NCBI GenBank assembly: GCA_002320555.1
Contig: DCJV01000055.1
Location: 1-13,125, forward strand
Direction: 5' to 3'
DNA length: 13,125 nucleotides
From: Ruminococcaceae bacterium UBA1691
Lineage (GTDB): Bacteria; Bacillota; Clostridia; Oscillospirales; Acutalibacteraceae
The notes under the pieces were generated by a model. It worked only from the letters and a program-made list of their open reading frames with translations, ran no database searches and was not told the origin of the DNA. Shown in pieces: positions 8,139-13,125 of this stretch. The translations under genes were made by a program, and so were the position numbers. Numbering within the stretch: the stretch's first letter is position 1; every line of letters starts with the position of its first letter.

Positions 8139-8215
8139 TTTCAGCCGCCTTTTATGGAGTTGATTTAACTTCATCATAGCATATTTCATACGGAAAATCC
8201 ATTGGGCGGCTGAAA
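8139..8215. repeat. 11-bp perfect inverted repeat flanking the amidohydrolase promoter
   Basis: TTTCAGCCGCC at 8139-8149 and its exact reverse complement GGCGGCTGAAA at 8205-8215 are separated by 55 bp that contain the candidate -10 box. Possible roles are a pair of protein-binding sites, a long hairpin in read-through transcripts, or the ends of a small degenerate mobile element. The sequence does not decide between them. Confidence 0.6.
8173..8178 (-). promoter_or_regulatory. possible -10 box of the amidohydrolase gene
   Basis: On the minus strand TATGAT stands about 70 nt upstream of the amidohydrolase start. The -35 hexamer at 17 bp spacing (TGGATT) is weak, so this promoter may need an activator or may not be the only one. 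It lies between the two arms of the 11-bp inverted repeat described separately. Confidence 0.4.
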
Positions 8216-8282
8216 AACAATGCTCACCCTGAGATCTTGCCAATCGCTGCGCGGCGATATGCATTATTTTCAGACTGAAAAA

Positions 8283-8330
8283 AGCAACACGCACCTCGGT
8301 TGAATGAGCCAACGGAGCATAGATGTTGCT
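8283..8330. repeat. hairpin-forming intergenic segment
   Basis: AGCAAC (8283-8288) pairs with GTTGCT (8325-8330), and inside it CTCGGTTG (8295-8302) pairs with CAACGGAG (8310-8317) with one mismatch. This gives a two-stage stem-loop that could form on either strand. No protein gene is convincing here; a 71-residue minus-strand frame across 8097-8312 overlaps the promoter and lacks any recognisable feature. Confidence 0.4.
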
Positions 8331-8360
8331 GCTGTTCCATAGAAAATTTAATTTTTAGTC

Positions 8361-8417
8361 AAAAAAACAACAGCAAACGGACGTATCAAGGCTTCGTCCA
8401 GCTTGCTGCTGTGTTGT
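8361..8417 (-). terminator. terminator-like hairpin with T7 tail (minus strand)
   Basis: On the minus strand ACAACA (8417-8412) pairs with TGTTGT (8372-8367) and GGACG (8399-8395) with CGTCC (8383-8379), with imperfect pairing of CAGCAA-type sequence between them. Seven T residues follow (8367-8361). The form is that of an intrinsic terminator with a long imperfect stem. It lies a second step beyond the tRNA terminator, so it may be a backup or the end of a separate short RNA or repeat element. Confidence 0.5.
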
Positions 8418-8470
8418 AGTTACATCTACGGAGTGACCGAAAAGCGTACGGTCTGACCGCAGGTTTGAAT

Positions 8471-8511
8471 ATTAAAGAAAACCTGCGGCGCGCGAATTGC
8501 ACACCGCAGGT
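8471..8511 (-). terminator. rho-independent terminator of the tRNA-Gly gene
   Basis: Immediately after the tRNA CCA end, ACCTGCGG (8511-8504) pairs perfectly with CCGCAGGT (8488-8481) across a 15-nt loop and is followed by TTTCTTTAAT. The T-run is imperfect. The same central arm can also pair, over 10 bp, with a third copy of the sequence at 8466-8457. Confidence 0.7.
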
Positions 8512-8512
8512 G

Positions 8513-8587
8513 TGGAGCGGGAAACGGGATTCGAACCCGCGACTTTCGGCTTGGGAAGCCGACGCTCTACCGCTGAACTACTCCCGC
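8513..8587 (-). tRNA. tRNA-Gly, anticodon CCC
   Basis: The minus strand folds as a complete cloverleaf of 75 nt including an encoded CCA end. The acceptor stem is GCGGGAG/TTCCCGC, the D arm contains GTTCAGCGGTAGAGC, the anticodon stem is TCGGC/GCCGA with loop TTCCCAA, and the T arm is GCGGG-TTCGAAT-CCCGT. The anticodon CCC reads the glycine codon GGG. All stems pair with at most G-T wobbles, so the gene appears intact. It is a single gene with its own promoter and terminator. Confidence 0.96.
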
Positions 8588-8597
8588 ATTGATTGAT

Positions 8598-8626
8598 ATG
8601 ATAGCACATGTATCCGAAAAAATCAA
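8598..8626 (-). promoter_or_regulatory. promoter of the tRNA-Gly gene, overlapping a stop codon
   Basis: On the minus strand a -35 TTGATT (8626-8621), an exact 17-bp spacer and a -10 TATCAT (8603-8598) place the start of transcription a few bases upstream of the mature tRNA 5' end at 8587. The -35 box contains the TGA stop codon of the lipoprotein gene upstream. Confidence 0.75.
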
Positions 8627-9189
8627 TCCTCTTTTTTTGCAAGAATGGCTCCCTTTTTCGCTGCGGCATTTGTCATGGCAGGAAAATGATAATTTTCAGT
8701 CAAAATCGAATAGGCGGTTTCAATTTTTGGACAAACCAAAAGGGCAATATAATCTCCGTTAGAGAGCAAAAGCGCATGGGATAGCTTTTCATATTCCTTG
8801 GGAGCCAGTGTCTGGAAGGTTCGCATCTTCATCTGAATACAGGCGTTTAGCGCGCGGATAATCACCTGGCTATCAGTGCCCTCCTTCAAGTGAAAAATGG
8901 CGACTTCATCGGCGCTGGTATTGATCGTGCTCATATATACGGCATAATCGTCCACAAGGGATAGGTCAAAATCATAATGCAGCGAAATGGTCTTCGATTC
9001 CAGTGCCACCATATGATCAATCGGCGTTTGTTGGATGATGGCGGTGGCTATATCGTCTGCGGAGGCGGTTACAGAGGATTCCTGTTGCGATCTGTCAAAG
9101 GCCGGAGCAGGAGCACCGCAAGCAGAAAGCGCACAAAGGACGATTAACAGGAACAAGACAAAAAGACGGGAAAAATGGCGTTTTCTCAT
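8623..9189 (-). CDS. DUF4358-like lipoprotein
   Basis: A 188-residue secreted lipoprotein. The start at 9189 is chosen because it gives a classic type II signal peptide: basic MRKRHFSR, a hydrophobic core, and the lipobox L21-S22-A23-C24. AGGAG lies 9 nt upstream. The frame is open further upstream to 9384, but that part runs through the promoter. The mature part has the layout of the DUF4358 domain known from clostridial lipoproteins: a DLSLVDDYAVYMS segment, then DEVAIFHLKEG, an alpha-helical stretch, and GDYIALLVCP near the end. Function of this domain is unknown. The protein should be anchored to the outer face of the membrane. Its stop codon overlaps the tRNA promoter. The domain name is from memory of the family pattern. 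Confidence 0.82.
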   Translation of the reverse strand: MRKRHFSRLFVLFLLIVLCALSACGAPAPAFDRSQQESSVTASADDIATAIIQQTPIDHMVALESKTISLHYDFDLSLVDDYAVYMSTINTSADEVAIFHLKEGTDSQVIIRALNACIQMKMRTFQTLAPKEYEKLSHALLLSNGDYIALLVCPKIETAYSILTENYHFPAMTNAAAKKGAILAKKED

Positions 9190-9277
9190 CGCTGTACACT
9201 CCTTTCTCAGCTCATTCAATTTCTCCCCAGCGGAAGGGCAAAAGGTTCTTGAACGCCAAATGTATTGAGTTGACGTT

Positions 9278-9286
9278 ATTATAGCA
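9278..9286 (-). promoter_or_regulatory. extended -10 promoter of the lipoprotein gene
   Basis: The minus strand reads TGCTATAAT, a perfect -10 box with the TG extension, about 90 nt before the lipoprotein start. The -35 region is not recognisable, which is acceptable for extended -10 promoters. The leader of about 80 nt shows nothing further that I can name. Confidence 0.55.
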
Positions 9287-9419
9287 CAAAAGGCTATGAA
9301 AGAAACTACAAAACGATTACAAATTTTGTGCGTTACATGTAATTTTAAGGCTTTTGAAGAAAAAATATGTACAATTTCAACCATAAAAGGACGACTATGG
9401 ACGATAAGGAGGGGGCGGT

Positions 9420-9448
9420 TTGCTCTGCGTGCGGGAACGTGCTATAAT
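9420..9448 (+). promoter_or_regulatory. probable promoter of the small protein-phospholipase-luxS operon
   Basis: A -35-like TTGCTC (9420-9425), a 17-bp spacer and a perfect -10 TATAAT (9443-9448) with a TG extension (TGC before it). It points to the three-gene set beginning at 9595 and leaves a leader of about 140 nt. The 9190-9419 stretch holds the lipoprotein leader and promoter and no other gene that I can see. Confidence 0.6.
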
Positions 9449-9505
9449 TTAACCTAATTTTTATTACATTACGAAGCGATAGCGAGTAACAAAGCAAGGC
9501 CCGCC

Positions 9506-9553
9506 ATGATGGGAGCGGCAGAAGAGATCATCAAAACGATCCCACTTGGATAG
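9506..9553 (+). CDS. possible 15-residue leader peptide
   Basis: Within the leader of the following operon an ATG-started frame encodes MMGAAEEIIKTIPLG and stops at TAG. AAGG lies 6 nt upstream. The frame stays open upstream to at least 9461 without another ATG, so it could equally be a remnant of an older gene. It is short and nothing proves translation. Confidence 0.2.
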   Translation: MMGAAEEIIKTIPLG

Positions 9554-9594
9554 CGGCTATTGTTTACTAGAAGCAGGAACCGGGGCGGTTATAT

Positions 9595-9894
9595 TTGGAA
9601 AAACAGGTTTATTATTTAATAGAAGCTTATGCACGCGGGCTGTGTGATACGGATTGTTTCACCGGAGAGCTGACGGCGCTCTGTTGCTGTGGCCCTGCTT
9701 TTGAGGGGCTCTCCGATGAAGAAATTGTGCTGTTGGACGAGCTGTGCACAGGTGCACAGCGCTTCTCGGATGAGGACGAACCGTTTCCGGGCAGGGATAT
9801 GCTGAGTGAAACACAGTTTCGTGCATTTTTCGACCGTCTCTATCCAGAACTGAAACGCCAAATACCCTACGAGGTATGGAAGGATTTTTCCTGA
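9595..9894 (+). CDS. small acidic Cys-rich hypothetical protein
   Basis: A 99-residue protein that I do not recognise. It starts at TTG (9595), since an in-frame TAG at 9568 closes the frame upstream and no ATG lies near the N-terminus; the upstream sequence GGGGCGG is only a fair ribosome binding site. There is no signal peptide or membrane segment. The first half has six cysteines (C17, C21, C30, C31, C32, C51), three of them consecutive, and the second half is acidic and probably helical (SDEEIVLLDEL, then FFDRLYPELKRQ). Such a Cys set could bind a metal, but the spacing fits no motif known to me. It is 38 nt upstream of the phospholipase-family gene on the same strand, so co-transcription is likely. 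Confidence 0.65.
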   Translation: MEKQVYYLIEAYARGLCDTDCFTGELTALCCCGPAFEGLSDEEIVLLDELCTGAQRFSDEDEPFPGRDMLSETQFRAFFDRLYPELKRQIPYEVWKDFS

Positions 9895-9932
9895 CGGCAG
9901 ATTGACTTTAAGGAAGGACAGGTGTAGTCGTT

Positions 9933-10880
9933 ATGCCCGCTTTTTCAACTCATTATCTCTTTGCCCGTGAACTGATGGCGCAGATTAAAGCGGCAGCTCC
10001 GGATATCCGGCTGGATGCGGATGCCGTATATTATGGGACACAGGGGCCCGATGTTCTCTTCTTTCACCGGATTCTGCCGACGATGCCGGGAAAGAGCCTC
10101 AATCCGGCCGGCTCGCGGATGCACCGCGCAAATCCCAATGTGCTCTTTGAGGCAATGCTTTCTTATACCCGGACGCTGGAGGGCGCACAGCGGGAGCAGG
10201 CGCTTTCCTATATTTATGGATTCTTGTGCCATTATGCGCTTGACCGCGTTGCCCATCCCTATATTTATGCCACGCAGTATGCGATCATCAAAGCACGCCA
10301 TATCTGGTATCTGAAGGGCGTTGTGCATAACCGGGTGGAGTATGAGATCGATATGCTGATGCTGCGCCGTCATCTGCAGGTGAAGTCCGCCCGGAAATTT
10401 GAAACCAGGGATGTCCTCTCCACAGACGGCGCTCTACTCGAAGCGATGGCAGGTGTGCTTTCCTCTGCGGCACAGGAAGCCCTGAACGTACCCATGACGC
10501 AGGCGCAGGCACGGCAGGCCTTTTGTGATACGCGCATCATGCAGTCTCTGCTGACGGACAGGCATGGATGGAAGCTGCCGCTTATGACGCTGCTGCAGCT
10601 GCCGGTTTATCCGTTCCTCGGCCCCTGCCTGACGACGATGCTGCGCCGTACGCAGGCCGATACACGCTGGGACTATACCAATGACCAAAAAGCGGCCTGG
10701 GCGTATCCTGCCGACCCGGAGCGGGTGAGCCGCGAAAGCTTTGAAGAGCTGTTCGAACGCGCCAAACAGGATGCGCTGCATTTGATCTCCGCTTTTCGGG
10801 AAGCACTTTTAAGCAATGGGGCGCTGGATGAGGCGATCGGCGGAGTCTCCTTCCTGACCGGCGTGCCTGTGGATGAGTGA
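9933..10880 (+). CDS. zinc-dependent phospholipase C family protein
   Basis: A 315-residue protein with the Zn_dep_PLPC fold signature. Candidate metal ligands in order are H7 (STHYLF), D40 in GTQGPD, H64, H100 and D104 in GFLCHYALD, H108 (AHPYI), and H132 with E136 (VHNRVEYE). This spacing matches the alpha-helical trinuclear zinc site of clostridial alpha-toxin and Bacillus cereus phospholipase C. Unlike those secreted enzymes it has no signal peptide, so it should be cytoplasmic, as are many clostridial members of this family whose substrate is unknown. The ATG at 9933 follows AAGGAAGGA by about 14 nt, which is a little far; GGTG lies closer. It is probably in one operon with the small gene before it and luxS 29 nt after it. 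Confidence 0.85.
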   Translation: MPAFSTHYLFARELMAQIKAAAPDIRLDADAVYYGTQGPDVLFFHRILPTMPGKSLNPAGSRMHRANPNVLFEAMLSYTRTLEGAQREQALSYIYGFLCHYALDRVAHPYIYATQYAIIKARHIWYLKGVVHNRVEYEIDMLMLRRHLQVKSARKFETRDVLSTDGALLEAMAGVLSSAAQEALNVPMTQAQARQAFCDTRIMQSLLTDRHGWKLPLMTLLQLPVYPFLGPCLTTMLRRTQADTRWDYTNDQKAAWAYPADPERVSRESFEELFERAKQDALHLISAFREALLSNGALDEAIGGVSFLTGVPVDE

Positions 10881-10909
10881 TCGGTAGAATGAGAAAGGAA
10901 TGTTGAACA

Positions 10910-11368
10910 ATGGAAAAAATTTTGAGCTTTCAGATCGACCATACTAAGCTGCCCTGCGGCATGTATCTCTCCCGTGTGGACGGGGATATCGATACCTATG
11001 ATCTGCGTACCCGCCGCCCAAACCGGGAGCCTGTGATGGCAAACGGCGCCATGCATACGGTTGAGCATCTGTTCGCCACGTTTGTGCGTAATTCTGCCGA
11101 TGCGGATCAGGTGGTCTATTTCGGCCCAATGGGCTGTCGCACCGGATTTTATTTTTTAACACGAGGTATGGATCGCCAAAGGGCAATTGAATTAACCAAA
11201 TCGGCCTTTGCTTTTATTGCCACTTATGAGGGAGAAATTCCGGGAGCAACGGAACGCGAGTGTGGAAACTGGCGTGACCATAATTTGGAAGGCGCAAAAA
11301 AAGAAGCACAAAAAATGGTAAAAATACTGGAGAGTTGGACAGTCGCCCAGCTAAAATACCCAGAATAA
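10910..11368 (+). CDS. luxS: S-ribosylhomocysteine lyase (LuxS)
   Basis: A 152-residue cytoplasmic metalloenzyme that splits S-ribosylhomocysteine to homocysteine and DPD, the precursor of the AI-2 signal, in the activated methyl cycle. Length is typical. The metal ligands are H49 and H53 in the HTVEH motif, with E52 as acid-base residue, and C118 in ECGNW; the catalytic cysteine is C76 in FGPMGCRTGF. All are intact, so the enzyme should be active. AAAGGAA precedes the ATG. No mtn/pfs or metK gene is adjacent. Oddly, the base composition changes inside the gene: about 54 percent G+C over 10921-11160 but about 44 percent over 11161-11340, with many AAA and ATA/ATT codons at the end. Confidence 0.97.
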   Translation: MEKILSFQIDHTKLPCGMYLSRVDGDIDTYDLRTRRPNREPVMANGAMHTVEHLFATFVRNSADADQVVYFGPMGCRTGFYFLTRGMDRQRAIELTKSAFAFIATYEGEIPGATERECGNWRDHNLEGAKKEAQKMVKILESWTVAQLKYPE

Positions 11369-11410
11369 ATGCGTCTGATTGTATAAAATGCCGAAAAACC
11401 CGCGAAATAC

Positions 11411-11439
11411 TTGCGGAGAACAGGACATCTGTGTATAAT
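11411..11439 (+). promoter_or_regulatory. promoter of the LysM/G5 cell-wall protein gene
   Basis: A -35-like TTGCGG (11411-11416), an exact 17-bp spacer and a perfect -10 TATAAT (11434-11439). The transcript would start near 11446, inside the first of the 11-bp repeats. No strong terminator separates it from luxS, so some read-through is possible. Confidence 0.7.
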
Positions 11440-11472
11440 GGTAACTAAATTGTAACCGTTTTGTAACTATTT
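11440..11472 (+). promoter_or_regulatory. three tandem 11-bp repeats, WalR-like binding site
   Basis: GGTAACTAAAT, TGTAACCGTTT and TGTAACTATTT follow one another without a gap directly after the -10 box. The last two give TGTAAC-N5-TGTAAC, which fits the WalR (YycF) consensus TGTWAH-N5-TGTWAH exactly; the first is one base off. Sites with an 11-bp period place two response-regulator domains on one face of the helix. The position over the start site suggests repression. The reverse strand (GTTACA repeats) also resembles PhoP boxes, so the exact regulator is uncertain. Confidence 0.55.
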
Positions 11473-11502
11473 TGCACGGTTAAACTATGGAGGTGTTCCC
11501 GC

Positions 11503-13125
11503 ATGTCCTTCAAGCATGTCAAACGGGATAAAACAGCATCCTCCGTGCAGGAGGATGTCATCAGGCAGACAGAGGACAGCAATGAGACGGCGCTTGCCGT
11601 TGCAGATAAAGAAGAGAATCCGGTAGCACAGGAGCAGGGGAAAGCGGCGCCCGCAGCAGGCGCGGCATTGCAGGCGGTATACCGCCAGATATCCTGGCTG
11701 GGCCTGCAGACGCAGCGGTATGCGCTGCGTTTCTACCGCCATATCGAGCGGTATGTCCGGCTTCCATTCCAGATGGCCCGCTTCGGGCTGCGGTTCGTGT
11801 TTGTCACGGTGGACCGCTATGCGTTCAAAACGTATCACGAGGCGGTGGATGAGGCGCAGTATCTGCGGGTGGAGGTCCGCTCGGTGCGGAAGAATCTGAA
11901 GCGGTGTGTCAAGCAGAGCCCTGCGTCGGTATTCCCGGTGTTAGGGCATTATACGGCAAAGGCGTTCCGGCGGCACAAGAAGCTGTTTGCCACGCTGTTG
12001 AACACGGCGCTGCCCATCGCGGCCTGTGTGCTGCTGGCTACGACGGTGGCGCACTGGGGAAGCGTGACGTTTGCGCTGGAGGTCAATTACAACGACCAGA
12101 ATATCGGCTATGTGGCAAACGAGTCGGTGTATCTGGAGGCGGAGAAGCTTGCGCGCGGGCGGATCATGTCGGATGCGCAGCAGGCAGTCCAGACGGCGGA
12201 GAATACGGCTTCGGCGGGCAGTAGTAGTGTTCAGGCGGTCAATCTGAGCACACGCAGCCTTGCGGCGGAGGAAGAGAAGCCGGCGCAGGAGCTGATCGCA
12301 AAGCCGTCGTACAAACTGCGGCTGGTATCGATCGACCAGCTGACGGACGCAGACGCGATGTCGGATAAGCTGATCGAGCATTCGAGCAGCAAAATCACAA
12401 ATGCATGCGGTGTGTATGTGGATGGAAATTTTGTGTGCGCGGTGAAGAACGAGACAGATGCGGTGAGCGTATTCGATAAGATCCTCAATGAGAAGAAGAC
12501 AGACGAAGCGAACACGATCGCGGACTTTGTGGAAGAGGTCAGCTACGTGCAGGGCCTCTATCCGGACAATGAGGAAACGGTGTGGGATGCGAAGCGTTTG
12601 GAGAAAAAGCTGCGGAGCAAGAAGGCGGAAGCAGTTTACTATACCGTAAAGATGGGGGATACGCCGTCCGGGATCGCGCAGGCAAACGACCTGACGACGA
12701 AGGAACTGATGGCGATGAATCCCGGCCTGACGGAGACGATCCATGTGGGGGATTCGCTGCTGGTATCGAATGAAGTGAATTTCCTGCGGGTAAAGATCAT
12801 CAAGACGGTGCAGCGCACAGAGGAAATCCCGTTTGAGACAGAGGAAAACAAGACATCGAGCATGTATGTGGGCCGGACGAAGACCGTGCAGGAGGGCGTA
12901 AACGGGCAGCGTCAGATCACGGAGATGGTGACGTATATCGACAATGTGCCTGTGAGCACGAAGCAGGTGAGCACGAAAGTGATCAAGGACCCTGTGACGA
13001 AGAAGGTCAACGTGGGCACGAAGTCCAAGAGCAGCTACAGCAGCGGCAGGGGAAATGCCTACAGTTCATCCTCGTCTCCTGTGTATTACGATACCGGCTC
13101 TGTATCAACAAGAATGATGTGGCCC
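11503..13125 (+). CDS. membrane-anchored LysM-G5 cell-wall protein, probable M23 peptidase (3' end beyond window)
   Basis: At least 541 residues with no stop before the window end. The ATG at 11503 follows GGAGG by 9 nt. Layout: an unusual cytoplasmic N-terminal region of about 160 residues (acidic, then strongly basic and aromatic, ending RRHKK); one membrane helix at about 163-184 (LNTALPIAACVLLATTVAHW); an extracellular region with an Ala/Glu/Ser linker and a conserved-looking block around 285-375; a LysM domain at about 379-422 (YYTVKMGDTPSGIA ... IHVGDSLLV) for peptidoglycan binding; a G5 domain at about 430-507; and a Ser/Tyr-rich linker. The last residues, STRMMWP, resemble the run-in of clostridial M23 endopeptidase domains, so a peptidoglycan DD-endopeptidase is likely, but the catalytic part is not visible. 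It may be a cell-wall hydrolase controlled by the repeats upstream. Confidence 0.85.
   Translation, partial: MSFKHVKRDKTASSVQEDVIRQTEDSNETALAVADKEENPVAQEQGKAAPAAGAALQAVYRQISWLGLQTQRYALRFYRHIERYVRLPFQMARFGLRFVFVTVDRYAFKTYHEAVDEAQYLRVEVRSVRKNLKRCVKQSPASVFPVLGHYTAKAFRRHKKLFATLLNTALPIAACVLLATTVAHWGSVTFALEVNYNDQNIGYVANESVYLEAEKLARGRIMSDAQQAVQTAENTASAGSSSVQAVNLSTRSLAAEEEKPAQELIAKPSYKLRLVSIDQLTDADAMSDKLIEHSSSKITNACGVYVDGNFVCAVKNETDAVSVFDKILNEKKTDEANTIADFVEEVSYVQGLYPDNEETVWDAKRLEKKLRSKKAEAVYYTVKMGDTPSGIAQANDLTTKELMAMNPGLTETIHVGDSLLVSNEVNFLRVKIIKTVQRTEEIPFETEENKTSSMYVGRTKTVQEGVNGQRQITEMVTYIDNVPVSTKQVSTKVIKDPVTKKVNVGTKSKSSYSSGRGNAYSSSSSPVYYDTGSVSTRMMWP

Noticed and set aside
8097..8312. 71-residue minus-strand frame upstream of the amidohydrolase
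   Set aside because: It overlaps the promoter, the inverted repeat and the ribosome binding site of the amidohydrolase, and its composition is not protein-like.
8101..8512. T-box riboswitch between tRNA-Gly and amidohydrolase
   Set aside because: I looked on the minus strand for the conserved T-box sequence (AGGGTGGNACCGCG type) and found no match, so the hairpins here are not a T-box that I can recognise.
8472..8669. 65-residue minus-strand frame over the tRNA gene
   Set aside because: It reads straight through tRNA-Gly; such frames are commonly mis-annotated across tRNA genes.
11941..12744. 267-residue antisense frame in the LysM/G5 gene
   Set aside because: It is Arg/His/Leu-rich shadow coding opposite GCG/ACG/CTG codons; the plus frame continues without stop over 1.6 kb with clear domains.
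1..13125. CRISPR arrays, transposases, phage genes or a second tRNA
   Set aside because: No regularly spaced direct repeats, no DDE or integrase motifs and no other cloverleaf were found on either strand.

Overview
The window looks like chromosomal DNA of a low-to-mid G+C Gram-positive anaerobe of the Clostridia, most likely an Oscillospirales/Ruminococcaceae-type gut bacterium. This is inference from gene content (a DUF4358-type lipoprotein, a LysM-G5 cell-wall protein, LuxS, a lone glycogen phosphorylase), strong AGGAGG-like ribosome binding sites, GTG/TTG starts and sigma-A-type promoters. No taxonomic search could be run.

Layout. 1-269: leader with a good promoter. 270-2678: glycogen/alpha-glucan phosphorylase (glgP), closed by a strong intrinsic terminator at 2706-2740. 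2820-6747: a compact, more AT-rich cassette with its own near-consensus promoter and a palindromic candidate operator, encoding a MarR-family regulator and the two overlapping half-transporters of a heterodimeric ABC exporter. 6817-8100 (minus): metal-dependent amidohydrolase, convergent with the exporter. 8101-8512: about 400 bp without a protein gene, rich in inverted repeats and terminator-like hairpins. 8513-8587 (minus): tRNA-Gly(CCC). 8623-9189 (minus): DUF4358-like lipoprotein. 9190-9594: divergent promoter region. 9595-11368: probable operon of a small Cys-rich protein, a zinc-dependent phospholipase C-family protein and LuxS. 11411-13125: promoter, three 11-bp repeats, and a long membrane-anchored LysM/G5 cell-wall protein that runs off the window end. 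That last gene has no stop codon in the window; I translated it by hand from 11503.

How the parts work together. glgP mobilises storage glucan. The MarR regulator probably autoregulates its operon and the exporter, as in many drug- or peptide-responsive clostridial exporters. The two exporter ATPase halves have complementary degenerate sites, so they should form one asymmetric heterodimer. LuxS recycles S-ribosylhomocysteine and produces the AI-2 precursor; its two upstream partners are uncharacterised here. The final protein is a cell-envelope protein whose promoter carries TGTAAC repeats matching the WalR-type response-regulator consensus, which fits a cell-wall function.

I see no CRISPR array, phage genes or transposase, and no clearly undescribed multi-gene system. 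The best leads are the WalR-like repeats at 11440-11472, the repeat-like structured DNA between the amidohydrolase and the tRNA gene, and the asymmetric exporter with its operator.
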